A stretch of DNA of 64,000 nucleotides from Bacteroidota bacterium. GTDB lineage: Bacteria; Bacteroidota; Bacteroidia; Chitinophagales; Chitinophagaceae. Location: positions 879,736 through 943,735 of the forward strand of contig VBAR01000001.1 in the NCBI GenBank assembly GCA_005882315.1. Reading direction: 5' to 3'. The notes beneath the pieces are model-generated. The model worked only from the letters and a program-made list of their open reading frames with translations, searched no databases and was not told where the DNA came from. A program made the position numbers and the translations under genes. Below are positions 1 to 10,399 of the stretch, in pieces; the first letter of the stretch is position 1; each line of letters opens with the position of its first letter.

Positions 1-134
1 TTTTGTAAGTATTCTTTTGAATGCTTTCTCATTGATATATAATTTTTAGATGATTGCCTTCAGCAATAATGATATTGCTGTAAATAAGTAATACAGGCTT
101 AGTGAAAAGCCTCTAACAATAAAGGAGAGATAAA

Positions 135-503
135 TCAGGCAACGTTGGGAGGTGGTACAAGCATTTCACCGTGGAAAGCAATATAAATACCAGCATCATC
201 AAATTTGTGGAACTGTGATGCAACAAGAAAGTAATAATCAGATGAATGATGATCGTGCAGGTATTCCTCAGAAAGAGAAACACCGCCAGGAGTTTTTTCT
301 TCAGTAGAATTTCCGAGAGGATTTGATTCTTCTTCATCAACCGGGAGATTGTCACTGGTTTTAGCTGCTTTGTGGGTATCCGCTAACTCTTGCTGGCATG
401 CATACACGAAAGGCGTGCTGACAGTAAGCCATAACAGGGCAATCATCATAAATATGGACGAAACCACATTTGCCCGGCTATATGTTGTTCTTACTGTTTT
501 CAT
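135..503 (-). CDS. small secreted protein, unknown function
   Basis: Family not recognised. The 122-residue product has an N-terminal hydrophobic stretch (about residues 14-35) that looks like a signal peptide. It ends in VYAC, so lipid attachment at the Cys is possible but not a classical lipobox. The mature part is acidic in the middle (EEES around residue 58) and carries a short His-rich patch, HDHHSSDYY, near residues 83-91, followed by a proline-rich C-terminus. It is transcribed away from the carbonic anhydrase gene, 213 bp off. The His patch could bind a metal; that is inference only. The ATG at 503 is the only reasonable start. The 134 bp to its left hold two weak hairpins (61-80 and 95-112) and nothing else I can name. 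Confidence 0.6.
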   Translation of the reverse strand: MKTVRTTYSRANVVSSIFMMIALLWLTVSTPFVYACQQELADTHKAAKTSDNLPVDEEESNPLGNSTEEKTPGGVSLSEEYLHDHHSSDYYFLVASQFHKFDDAGIYIAFHGEMLVPPPNVA

Positions 504-716
504 TGTAATAGTGCTGCAAAATAGTGCATAATGATTTTCTATCCAAGCCTCTTACCAATATACTTATACGGTTTCCGGAAAATAATAACCGCTAAACTGT
601 AAATTTGTTTACCCATTGTTATTATTTAATCAAATAAATAATCTGGAAAGTAAAACACAAGCGGCTGTTCAGTTTACCGGCTTTTACAAATACATTTACA
701 ACAGAATAGATTATAC

Positions 717-1352
717 ATGAAACCATACGAATTGCTCTTAAAAGAAAATAAATCATGGGCAGCTGATATGCTCAGCACTGATCCGGAATATTTTAAAAAA
801 CTTTCTGATCTGCAGACACCCGAATATTTATGGATCGGTTGTAGTGATAGCAGGGTTCCGGCCAACCAAATTACCGCTACTCAACCCGGAGAAATTTTTG
901 TACATCGCAATGTTGCCAACCTTGTTGTAAATACTGACGTGAATGTATTAAGTGTATTGGACTATGCAGTCAACCATCTAAAAGTAAAACATGTGATTGT
1001 TTGCGGGCATTATGGCTGCGGGGGTATAAAGGCTGCTATTACCAATATCGATTTCAAACCTATACTGAATATGTGGCTGCGAAATATTAAAGATGTGTAT
1101 CGTCTTCACCGCACCGAACTTGACCTGATCGTTGATGACCAGAAAAAAAATGACCGCCTCGTAGAATTGAATGTAATGGAACAGGTTTTTAACCTGGCAA
1201 AAACATCCGTCATTCAACGTGCATGGAAAAATGAACAGCGGCCCGATCTGCATGGTTGGGTATATGGACTTAAAGATGGAATTATTAAACCTGTTTATGA
1301 AATGAACGCAGGAACAAATCTTGACCACTTATATGAGTATGATGATCTATAA
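717..1352 (+). CDS. can: beta-class carbonic anhydrase
   Basis: Interconverts CO2 and bicarbonate in the cytoplasm. The 211-residue length fits the bacterial beta class. The zinc ligands and catalytic dyad are all visible: Cys42, Asp44 and Arg46 in CSDSR, and His98 and Cys101 in HYGCGG. The gene converges on the NhaD antiporter gene and the two coding ends overlap by 6 bp. The antiporter moves protons, so a shared role in pH and inorganic carbon balance is plausible, though the convergent layout means they are not one operon. The ATG at 717 gives a normal N-terminus (MKPYELLLKENKSWA). Confidence 0.95.
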   Translation: MKPYELLLKENKSWAADMLSTDPEYFKKLSDLQTPEYLWIGCSDSRVPANQITATQPGEIFVHRNVANLVVNTDVNVLSVLDYAVNHLKVKHVIVCGHYGCGGIKAAITNIDFKPILNMWLRNIKDVYRLHRTELDLIVDDQKKNDRLVELNVMEQVFNLAKTSVIQRAWKNEQRPDLHGWVYGLKDGIIKPVYEMNAGTNLDHLYEYDDL

Positions 1353-2624
1353 ATGCAACAAGTAATGTTGCATTAAAAATACGGCTGCCCCGGCGAGATA
1401 ACCAATCAATGCAAGCCAGGCAATTTTTTTCAGGTACCAACCGAATTGTATTCTTTCCATTCCCATAGCAGCAACTCCTGCTGCTGAGCCGATAATTAAA
1501 ATGCTTCCGCCTGTACCTGCACAGTATGCAAGAAATTCCCAGAAAAAATGATCCGTTGGATATTGTTCTAAACTATACATGCCTTGTGCTGCAGCTACTA
1601 ATGGTACATTATCCACGATCGCTGAAAGAAACCCGATGATGATTGTAATGACGCTTATATTTCCGATCGATCTATCAAGTGAAGAAGCAACGGAGGTCAA
1701 AATACCTGTTGACTGCAATGCTGAAACAGCTAATAGAATTCCCAGGAAAAATAAAATACTCGGCGTATCAATTTTTCGTAAAGCATGATTTACCGATAGC
1801 AATCCTTTTTCCGCTTCATCTTTTCCGCTATGTATCATTTCTGTTATTACCCACATTAATCCTAAACTAAATACAATTCCCATATAAGGCGGTAAATGAG
1901 TTATCGTTTTAAAAACTGGTACAAACAAAAGAGAAGCAATACCGGTGATGAATACCGCTTTTCTTTCATAACCGGTTGAAAACAATTTTTCTTTTTTTAA
2001 TTCGCTTTTATCTAATGTCCCTTTCATTTGTGAACTAATGAGAAATGCGGGAAGAACAAAACAAACCAATGAAGGAAGAAAAGTTTTAACGATAAGATTG
2101 GTTGTCGTGATCTGGTGCCCTAGCCAAAGCATGGTAGTGGTAACATCACCAATCGGGCTCCAGGCACCCCCTGCATTAGCTGCTATTATCACCAACCCTG
2201 CAAACATTAGCCTGTCTTTATGTGAGGGTATAAGTTTGCGGAGCAATGAGATCATTACAATCGTAGTTGTCAGGTTATCCAGTATGGATGAAAGGAAAAA
2301 AGTGATAAACCCAATTACCCAAACCAGTTTCTTTTTATCAGTATTTTGAATTTTTTCTGTAATAATCTCAAATCCATCGTGGGCATCGATCAGTTCTACG
2401 ATCACCATCGCTCCAAGCAGGAAAAAAAGTATACCGGCTATATCTGACAGATGATGGGATAGATTTTCTGATACAATTTCCTTTTCATTGCCAGCCAAAG
2501 CATATACCGACCAGCAGATAACTCCGGTAAGCAAAGCAGAGGCTGCTTTATTTATTTTGAGAGAATGTTCAAATGCAATAGCGAGATAACCCAATATGAA
2601 TATTGCAGTAATTAAAACCGTCAT
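1347..2624 (-). CDS. nhaD: NhaD-family Na+/H+ antiporter
   Basis: An inner-membrane sodium:proton antiporter of the NhaD/ion-transporter (ArsB/NhaD) superfamily. The 425 residues are almost wholly hydrophobic, with about 10-12 predicted membrane spans. Family landmarks include the N-terminal EHSLKINKAASAL, FFLGAMVIVELIDAHDGF in the third span, FFLSSILDNLTTTIV, the GGAWSPIGDVTTTM loop and the second DNVPLVAAA motif near residue 340. The SILDNLTTT and SAIVDNVPL pair are the two inverted-repeat Asp-Asn motifs expected of this fold. Its 3' end overlaps the carbonic anhydrase gene. Its start (ATG at 2624) lies 81 bp from the divergent gldA start. Confidence 0.9.
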   Translation of the reverse strand: MTVLITAIFILGYLAIAFEHSLKINKAASALLTGVICWSVYALAGNEKEIVSENLSHHLSDIAGILFFLLGAMVIVELIDAHDGFEIITEKIQNTDKKKLVWVIGFITFFLSSILDNLTTTIVMISLLRKLIPSHKDRLMFAGLVIIAANAGGAWSPIGDVTTTMLWLGHQITTTNLIVKTFLPSLVCFVLPAFLISSQMKGTLDKSELKKEKLFSTGYERKAVFITGIASLLFVPVFKTITHLPPYMGIVFSLGLMWVITEMIHSGKDEAEKGLLSVNHALRKIDTPSILFFLGILLAVSALQSTGILTSVASSLDRSIGNISVITIIIGFLSAIVDNVPLVAAAQGMYSLEQYPTDHFFWEFLAYCAGTGGSILIIGSAAGVAAMGMERIQFGWYLKKIAWLALIGYLAGAAVFLMQHYLLHL

Positions 2625-2705
2625 CTTTCAAAAGTATAAAATACAATTAACAGTTGTGGTAAACCTGTTTTATGCTTCAAACTTTAAAATTGTTATTTTG
2701 CACCC

Positions 2706-3611
2706 ATGTCCATTGAAGTAAAAAACCTGCTCAAAGTTTATGGCGAACAAAAAGCTGTAAACAATATTTCATTTAAAGTAGACAAAGGCGAGATCGTCGG
2801 TTTCCTGGGACCAAATGGTGCCGGCAAATCAACAACTATGAAAATTATTACCGGTTACCTTGAACAATCCGGTGGTGAAGCTTATGTATGTGGCAAAAAT
2901 GTTTCCGATGATCCGTTGGCGACAAAAAAGAAGATAGGCTACCTGCCCGAGTTGAATGCATTGTATTATGATATGTATGTACGGGAATATCTGGGATTTG
3001 TTGCAGAAATTCATAAAGTGGAGGATCAAAAAACAAAAATTGAAAATGTAATTGAATTAACCGGGCTTACTGTTGAAAGCAAAAAGAAGATCGGGCAATT
3101 ATCAAAAGGTTATAAACAAAGAGTAGGTCTTGCTGCTGCATTGATCCATGATCCTGAAGTATTGATCCTGGATGAACCAACCAGCGGACTCGATCCTAAC
3201 CAGATCATTGAGATCCGTGAAGTGATAAAAAAACAGGGAAAAGATAAAACGGTTTTATTCTCTTCTCATATTCTGCAGGAAGTAGAAGCAATATGTGACC
3301 GGGTAATAATAATTAATAAAGGAGAAATTGTTGCGGATGATACATTGAGCAAATTACAATCGGTTGGCGATAAACAACATTCAGTGACTGTTGAGTTTAA
3401 AGAACCCGTGCAGATTGATTGGTTAAAAAATTTGAATGGAGTTAACAGCGTAAAAAATATTCAGTCATCAATGTTCAATATTCAATGCTCAAATGCAGAA
3501 TCGGTAAAGAAGCAGTTGCTTCAACTGGCTATTGAAAAAAACCTGAATATTATTTCATTGCAAAGCGCCGAACAAAGCCTCGAAGAAATTTTCAGAACCC
3601 TCACTACCTGA
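2706..3611 (+). CDS. gldA: gliding-motility ABC transporter ATPase GldA
   Basis: ATP-binding subunit of an ABC transporter. In Bacteroidota, GldA works with GldF and GldG in gliding. The 301 residues carry Walker A GPNGAGKST (35-43), signature LSKGYKQR (132-139), Walker B VLILDE (152-157) and the switch His188. The stretch YLPELNALYYDMYVREYL (79-96) is typical of GldA rather than other ABC ATPases. Partners GldF/GldG are not adjacent, as is common. The C-terminal part contains a low-complexity insertion (around residues 256-262) coded by repeated TTCAATRTTCAA-like DNA at 3471-3492. It converges on a T9SS cargo gene with an 8 bp overlap. Confidence 0.85.
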   Translation: MSIEVKNLLKVYGEQKAVNNISFKVDKGEIVGFLGPNGAGKSTTMKIITGYLEQSGGEAYVCGKNVSDDPLATKKKIGYLPELNALYYDMYVREYLGFVAEIHKVEDQKTKIENVIELTGLTVESKKKIGQLSKGYKQRVGLAAALIHDPEVLILDEPTSGLDPNQIIEIREVIKKQGKDKTVLFSSHILQEVEAICDRVIIINKGEIVADDTLSKLQSVGDKQHSVTVEFKEPVQIDWLKNLNGVNSVKNIQSSMFNIQCSNAESVKKQLLQLAIEKNLNIISLQSAEQSLEEIFRTLTT

Positions 3612-5559
3612 TAAGAGTTACAATACCCCGCATTGTAATGGTCTCGTCATTTTTATTGATATACTCAAGCATCCATACAAAAATACCTGTCGGCTGAAGC
3701 ATTCCTTTATACTTACCATCCCACCCTTCGCCAGCCTTGCTTGTATTGTAAATTAAATTTCCGTAACGGTTGAAGATTGAAAACCGTTTAAATGTTTTTA
3801 CACCACTTAATAAAGGTATCAGCAGATCATTCAGTCCATCGCCATTAGGTGTAAAGCCAGTTGGGAGATATGCACCACAATCATCGGTAACGGTTATCTC
3901 ACCCCGGTACTCATCAAAACATCCGCCCGGCGATGTGGCAGTAAGTATTAATGAATAGTTTCCGGGAGTTGTAAATGTTCTTGTTATATTTTTTCCATTC
4001 AATATAATTCCGTCACTAAACTCCCATTCATAGTTTAATTGTTCGTTGCCGGCTATTGTAGTTTTATTGGTAAAACTCACCGGTTTCCCAACACAAAGGA
4101 GTTTATCTGTTTCAAATGCGGCATTAGGAACACTGGAAGCATACACCCGGAATGATCTTGATGTATCTGTACAACCGTTTTGCCTCAATTCTGCCCAATA
4201 GGTATTATCATTAATTGTTTGTGGTTGATAAATTAAAATGGTTGCTCCATTTATCGCTGTTCCATTCTGATACCATTGTACAGTGGCTGCTGTATTATTT
4301 AATACAAGACTTGTATTCAGGTTTTCACCAGGGCAAAAGATAAGTTTCCCGGATACTGTTGCAGATGTATCAACAACAATTGGCGTTACCAAAACAGTAT
4401 CATAAGAAAAACATTGAGTAGCCATATCAGTTGTCTTTACAATAAAATTGACAGGCCCTCTTATATTCGTTCGTGTAAATGGATTGGCGGCGTTAGGGTT
4501 TTGTAAATAATTTGCCGGTGACCATGAATACGAGTATTGAGGATTTGTTGTACCGCCCAATTGTACTGACATTTTACTACAGGTTGCTACATCAACCCCT
4601 GCAATCGATAGTGGTTTAGAAGCAGCCGAGATAACTGCGTAAACAGTATCAACACATCCAAAACCCGGATAAGGATTTAAGATAACAGGGAAAATTGAAT
4701 TAGCTGTTGGCGGAGGAGTAAGCACCAAACTCTGTGCACTGCTGATCGGGTTCGAGAATGCTGCATCGGAATACCAGAGATATGATTGAAACCCTAATGG
4801 TGCGGTAAGTGTCATGCTCGGCTCACCCAAACATAAAGCACTGCCTGCAATGGTACCATCGCAACTTGAGTTTACATCAAAATAGGCATAACCAAAATGT
4901 CCGCCACGTGTACAATCACTTGTAATAAACTCCAGCATAATTGTTCTTCCTGCATAAAGACTTAAATTAACCGAAATAGGCGTCCAGCTTTTATAAACAA
5001 CATTGGGTACAACGGCTGAGAACTGAAAACCCGGTAAGGAAGAGGATGCTTTAAAATCAAAAGTCACACAGTTTATTACTTCACCCGTTTGAGCATCCAG
5101 CACTCTTGCACGAAAACGAGGTTGCTCCTCATCCGGATGATTAGGGTCCTGCAATACGATAGCATAATTATAAAGCAGCGAAAAATTGGTAGCTGTTGGA
5201 GGAATATCAAATGAATAAGCAACAGCCTCAGCTTCATTACCTGTCAGATCGTTTCCCAGTTTTATACTGAATAAAGAACCATTCGGGCATTTTCTTGGAA
5301 ACCTGCCATAAAAGTCTACCGATGAATCGGTATGTGGGATCAGTGTATGTCTATCCTGTACCGGAACAAATTCTTCCCATTCAATTTCGTTCTGTCCATT
5401 TACAACAGACACATGACCGGTTCGGCATTCCCAATAAGAAAAATTGCCGGCTTCAAAATCCAGGTTAGGTGGACATAAAAGGAGTTGTGACTGAGCAGAG
5501 AAAAACACAGTTGTGCCAATAAGGAATAATAGTATATGATATTTACAACCCCTTCTCAT
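3604..5559 (-). CDS. T9SS type-B sorted secreted protein with PKD domain
   Basis: A large exported protein ending in a gliding-motility-associated (type-B) T9SS sorting domain. The last 85 residues include YLPTGFTPNGDGLND, FNRYGNLIY and GWDGKYKG, the hallmarks of that domain. The N-terminus has a signal peptide. It is followed by a domain of about 220 residues beginning CPPNLDFEAGNFSYWEC, then Ig-like segments and one PKD-type domain (about 480-560). The first ATG in frame is 5559; a TTG at 5568 would add three residues. It is a paralogue of the next gene upstream, with very similar N-terminal domains. Function of the N-terminal domain is unknown to me; adhesion or surface binding is inference. 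Confidence 0.85.
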   Translation of the reverse strand: MRRGCKYHILLFLIGTTVFFSAQSQLLLCPPNLDFEAGNFSYWECRTGHVSVVNGQNEIEWEEFVPVQDRHTLIPHTDSSVDFYGRFPRKCPNGSLFSIKLGNDLTGNEAEAVAYSFDIPPTATNFSLLYNYAIVLQDPNHPDEEQPRFRARVLDAQTGEVINCVTFDFKASSSLPGFQFSAVVPNVVYKSWTPISVNLSLYAGRTIMLEFITSDCTRGGHFGYAYFDVNSSCDGTIAGSALCLGEPSMTLTAPLGFQSYLWYSDAAFSNPISSAQSLVLTPPPTANSIFPVILNPYPGFGCVDTVYAVISAASKPLSIAGVDVATCSKMSVQLGGTTNPQYSYSWSPANYLQNPNAANPFTRTNIRGPVNFIVKTTDMATQCFSYDTVLVTPIVVDTSATVSGKLIFCPGENLNTSLVLNNTAATVQWYQNGTAINGATILIYQPQTINDNTYWAELRQNGCTDTSRSFRVYASSVPNAAFETDKLLCVGKPVSFTNKTTIAGNEQLNYEWEFSDGIILNGKNITRTFTTPGNYSLILTATSPGGCFDEYRGEITVTDDCGAYLPTGFTPNGDGLNDLLIPLLSGVKTFKRFSIFNRYGNLIYNTSKAGEGWDGKYKGMLQPTGIFVWMLEYINKNDETITMRGIVTLIR

Positions 5560-5658
5560 AACCAGCAATAAAAACCGACTTTAAAGTTATTAAAATAACT
5601 CTGATTATTGGGGTAATTCAAGCACTCATATTAGCGTCAACCTGTATTCTAAATACTT

Positions 5659-8121
5659 TTACCTGATTATGGTAATCGTTCCTTTTGCAGTTATAAGTTT
5701 CTCATCGGTGGTGTAGTATTCCAATATCCACGCAAATACACCTACGGGTTGAACAGTTCCGCCATATTTGCCGTCCCAGCTTTCGCCATATTTAGCAGTA
5801 TAAAAAACACGGTTGCCCCAGCGATTGAAAATTGAAAATCCTTTTAGCGATTTCATACCAACAATATAGGGTGTGATCACATCATTTAAACCGTCGCCGT
5901 TAGGTGTAAAAGCTGAAGGCAAGTAGTAACCTGGCTTTTTCAAAATCTGCACAAGGAATGTATCGGTGGTAACACATGTGTTTTTATCAGTAATGTCGAT
6001 GAGATACCTGACATCATTGCCATTGGCAAAAAATTCTGTGACCGGAGAATTATAATTACTCAGTTGTATATGTGGCTTCCAGTTATAAATACTTCCTACA
6101 GTATCTCTTACTTTGATCACTCTCGATTCACTAATTGGAACAGTAATGTCTTTATATCGGATACCCGCTAACGGGCTACTTACTTTTATTTTTTTAGTTA
6201 TTTGTTTCGGATCGCTTTCACAACCAAGTGTAGTTATTTGCAGCGTTACATTAAAAGTTCCGTTTGATGTATAAGTAACTGGTAATGGATTTTTTAATTG
6301 TGACCCGGGACCTCCATTATTAAAGGTCCATCTATATTGAGCAGAAGCTGATCCATTTTCATTACTAAGGTTACTAAACAACACAGGTCGGTTTGTACAA
6401 ATTGTATCCCATGAAAAATCGGGGATGCCAATCGGCATTACATACACTGCAGATTCGATACTGTCTTTACAGCCAAAGGAAGTAGTTGCTATCAGTTGTG
6501 TTCTATAAGTACCTGTCGAATTAAAAGCTTTAGTAGCATGGGTAGTTTGTAAATTCGAACCATCGCTGAATTTCCAGTTATAAGTAATTGGTGAATTATC
6601 TGAAACAGTTGATCTGTTAGTAAAGACAAAAGAATTATTGGTAATACAAAATGTATCATTGTTTACTGTAAAAGCAGCCTGGGGTAGTGGATTTACATTT
6701 ATATTCAACCTGGCAGTTGTATCAGTACATCCTCTTTCAGCAAGCTGTGCCCAATAAGTACCGCTTATTGTGGGTTGATAAGATAAAGTAGTTGCTCCGG
6801 AAATTGTTGTTGCATTATTATACCATTGTATCCCTGCATTAATATTTCTAAGTGTCAATAAAGCTTCTGTGTTCCCATCGCAAAATGAAGCATTGCCGAT
6901 TAATCTAATAGCAGTATCGATAACAATTGGAGATATTAGAACTGTATCATAAGAAAAACAACCTGTAAGCACATCTGTTGTTTTTACAATAAACTGGGTT
7001 GGTGTAATGGATGCCCGCAATCCTGCGACAGGATCTGGTAAGATTGGGTTATTTACAAAATTTGCAGGTGTCCATGAGTACATTAAGCCTGAAGCGGGTG
7101 GCCCGCCCAATTGTACAGACTGATATTTACAAAGAGAAGTATCACGACCTGCAACAGAAACAGGCTTGGTAGCTACAGAAATCGTAGCGTATAAGGTATC
7201 TATGCAACCATATCCTTGATACGGAAATACGATAACCGGGTAAACACTACCAACTGATGGAGGCGGGTTAAGAGGTAAAACTTGAAAGGTATCCAGCAAA
7301 GTTGTGAACCTGGTATCTGAATACCATTGATAAGATTGAAAGCCATGTGGTGCTGTAAGGCTTAGAGAATTATCGCCCTGGCAAAGTGTAGTGCCTAAAA
7401 TGGCACCATTACAATTGCTATTTATATCTACATAGGCGTAACCAAAATGACCACCGCGGGTACAATCATTTGTGATAAATTCTATTTTAATTGTACGACC
7501 AACATATGAATTCAGATTTACCGTCACCGGTGTCCAGTCTTTATATATCACACTTCCGTCCACGGTTGATTGCTGAAAACCCGGAAGTCCGAAAGAAGCT
7601 GCAAAATCAAAACTTGCGCAGGGAATCCTGGCACCAGAACTAAGATCCGTAATGATTGCCTGGAACCGTGGCTGTTCTTCCACGATATGGTCAAGTGGAT
7701 TTTGAAGCACTATTGCATAATGAAATAAAAGAGAAAATCCTTGAGCTGTTGAGGGTATCGTGTAGGTATAAGAAATTTTTTCAGCACCTCTTCCTCCGAC
7801 GTTGTTTCCCAATTCAACGCTATACCCACTTCCATTTGGACAAATTCGGGGAAACCTTCCATACTGATCGTTGCCCGCATTTAATGAAGGTATAATTGTA
7901 TGTTGACCCGGAACCTCGTTGGCACCTGTCCAGGTTATTACATTTGTTCCGTTAACAAGTGAAACAACTCCTGTATTACATGTCCAGTTAGAAAAATCAG
8001 CATATTCAAAATCCATATTAGGCGGGCATAGACCTTGTTGTGCTCTAGCTATATCCACTGACAAGACAAGCAGGATACCAAATATAATATTGCCGGGAAT
8101 TTTGAAATTCAACCTGCCCAT
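5659..8121 (-). CDS. T9SS type-B sorted secreted protein with multiple PKD domains
   Basis: Second member of a tandem pair, about 820 residues. It has a signal peptide ending near DIARAQ, the same cysteine-bearing N-terminal domain (CPPNMDFEYADFSNWTC), and shared landmarks such as CTRGGHFGYAY and QPRFQA. Compared with its neighbour it has at least two clear PKD repeats (YNWKFSDG and YRWTFNNG) plus another Ig-like segment. It ends in the type-B sorting domain (YLPSAFTPNGDGLND, FNRWGNRVFY, ESWDGKYGG). The extra length relative to the paralogue lies in the repeat region, as expected from repeat expansion after tandem duplication. ATG 8121 is preferred over TTG 8130. The genes are 99 bp apart and could be cotranscribed. 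Confidence 0.85.
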   Translation of the reverse strand: MGRLNFKIPGNIIFGILLVLSVDIARAQQGLCPPNMDFEYADFSNWTCNTGVVSLVNGTNVITWTGANEVPGQHTIIPSLNAGNDQYGRFPRICPNGSGYSVELGNNVGGRGAEKISYTYTIPSTAQGFSLLFHYAIVLQNPLDHIVEEQPRFQAIITDLSSGARIPCASFDFAASFGLPGFQQSTVDGSVIYKDWTPVTVNLNSYVGRTIKIEFITNDCTRGGHFGYAYVDINSNCNGAILGTTLCQGDNSLSLTAPHGFQSYQWYSDTRFTTLLDTFQVLPLNPPPSVGSVYPVIVFPYQGYGCIDTLYATISVATKPVSVAGRDTSLCKYQSVQLGGPPASGLMYSWTPANFVNNPILPDPVAGLRASITPTQFIVKTTDVLTGCFSYDTVLISPIVIDTAIRLIGNASFCDGNTEALLTLRNINAGIQWYNNATTISGATTLSYQPTISGTYWAQLAERGCTDTTARLNINVNPLPQAAFTVNNDTFCITNNSFVFTNRSTVSDNSPITYNWKFSDGSNLQTTHATKAFNSTGTYRTQLIATTSFGCKDSIESAVYVMPIGIPDFSWDTICTNRPVLFSNLSNENGSASAQYRWTFNNGGPGSQLKNPLPVTYTSNGTFNVTLQITTLGCESDPKQITKKIKVSSPLAGIRYKDITVPISESRVIKVRDTVGSIYNWKPHIQLSNYNSPVTEFFANGNDVRYLIDITDKNTCVTTDTFLVQILKKPGYYLPSAFTPNGDGLNDVITPYIVGMKSLKGFSIFNRWGNRVFYTAKYGESWDGKYGGTVQPVGVFAWILEYYTTDEKLITAKGTITIIR

Positions 8122-8298
8122 AACCTTCAAAATTCCCGAAAAAAGTATAGAAATGTTGTAGAGTTTCTTCTATTTAAAAACGTTAGTCAGTTAGCTATTT
8201 GTTTAGCAAAACTTATTCCCCTGGCTCCTCACATTCGGTCAAAACATCGTTTATTTGCATTTTTAGAAATCGTTTTTCTCCAATCATAAAAAACCTGA

Positions 8299-9594
<1,296 letters not shown>

Positions 9595-9599
9595 TAATA

Positions 9600-9636
9600 A
9601 AATTGAAGTATGAAATACACTTCATACTTCAATTTT
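9600..9636 (+). terminator. hairpin after eno, probable terminator
   Basis: A perfect 15-bp inverted repeat (9600-9614 with 9621-9635, loop of six) starts five bases after the eno stop and ends in a T run. It is AT-rich, so it could also be an mRNA-stabilising hairpin or a member of an intergenic repeat family. Confidence 0.55.
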
Positions 9637-9651
9637 TGAAACTCCAATCAT

Positions 9652-9966
9652 ATGAAACTACTATCCCACATTCCAGCGTGGCTGGCCAACAAATACACTA
9701 TTGCCACCGGCATTTTTTTAGCCATTATTTTATTTTTTGATAAAAACGACTTTTTTACCCGCCAGGCAAGAGACAGGGAATTAAGGGACCTGATGCAAAG
9801 CAAGGCCTATTACCAGAAGGAAATAGCGACAGAACGTCGTGAATTAGAAGGTCTTAAAAATAACCCCGCTACTATTGAGAAATATGGCAGGGAAAAATAC
9901 CTGATGAAAAAGGATAACGAAGATCTCTACATAATACCCGAAAAAGCGACTGAAAAAGGAAAATAA
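9652..9966 (+). CDS. FtsB/DivIC-family septum formation initiator
   Basis: A 104-residue bitopic membrane protein of the divisome FtsB/DivIC family. A short cytoplasmic N-terminus is followed by one membrane span (about residues 16-32). A coiled-coil-prone charged stretch follows (RDRELRDLMQSKAYYQKEIATERRELE, in parts), then the conserved end IEKYGREKYLMKK that is typical of this family. It follows eno by 57 bp, an arrangement also common in other bacteria, where ftsB sits after eno. The product should work with FtsL and FtsQ at the septum. Confidence 0.88.
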   Translation: MKLLSHIPAWLANKYTIATGIFLAIILFFDKNDFFTRQARDRELRDLMQSKAYYQKEIATERRELEGLKNNPATIEKYGREKYLMKKDNEDLYIIPEKATEKGK

Positions 9967-10070
9967 TACCCCCCGCACAATAAGGCTTCCCTACCCCCGT
10001 TTATAAACCTGACGGTACTTTTCTATTTTTTCAAGGACAAACAAAATTTCAGGACATTAACGGATTGCCC

Positions 10071-10304
10071 ATGACCAACTTTACACCCGAAGATCTATTA
10101 TTGTATCTCTACAAAGAAACATCACCCGTACAAACCGCGGCTATCGAAAAGGCTTTGAAAAAAGACTGGACGCTCCGCGAAAAACTGAATGTCTTAAAAA
10201 CTTCCATGCAACGATTGAACAAGATCAAAGAAAATCCAAGAACTGAAGTTGTATTGAATGTTTTGAACTACGCAAGAAAGACTTCAAAAGAAAAAGTCGG
10301 CTAA
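10071..10304 (+). CDS. small conserved-looking cytoplasmic protein, unknown function
   Basis: A 77-residue protein with no signal peptide or membrane span, rich in Lys and Glu and probably helical (FTPEDLLLYLYKETS, then a C-terminal basic region). I do not recognise a named domain. The opening resembles the N-terminal part of anti-sigma-type or YLYGE-like small regulators seen in Bacteroidota, but there is no zinc motif, so this is only a resemblance. The ATG at 10071 is preferred; a TTG two codons upstream is also in frame. It lies between the ftsB-like gene and nth and is followed by a good terminator. Confidence 0.55.
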   Translation: MTNFTPEDLLLYLYKETSPVQTAAIEKALKKDWTLREKLNVLKTSMQRLNKIKENPRTEVVLNVLNYARKTSKEKVG

Positions 10305-10328
10305 GATTGTTTCTCAAAAAATTATTAC

Positions 10329-10360
10329 CATCCTGACCTAACCGTCGGGATGTTTTGTTT
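10329..10360 (+). terminator. rho-independent terminator
   Basis: A nine-base-pair stem with one G-T pair (10329-10337 with 10344-10352), a six-base loop and a following TTTTGTTT tract. It closes the small-protein transcript before nth. Confidence 0.75.
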
Positions 10361-10399
10361 AAGCCTTTTCTCTTTTAATCGCATGGACTAAATTGCAGC

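Noticed and set aside
113-355. Open frame on the minus strand in another frame of the 122-residue secreted protein
   Set aside because: It overlaps a better frame with a signal peptide and has no coding character.
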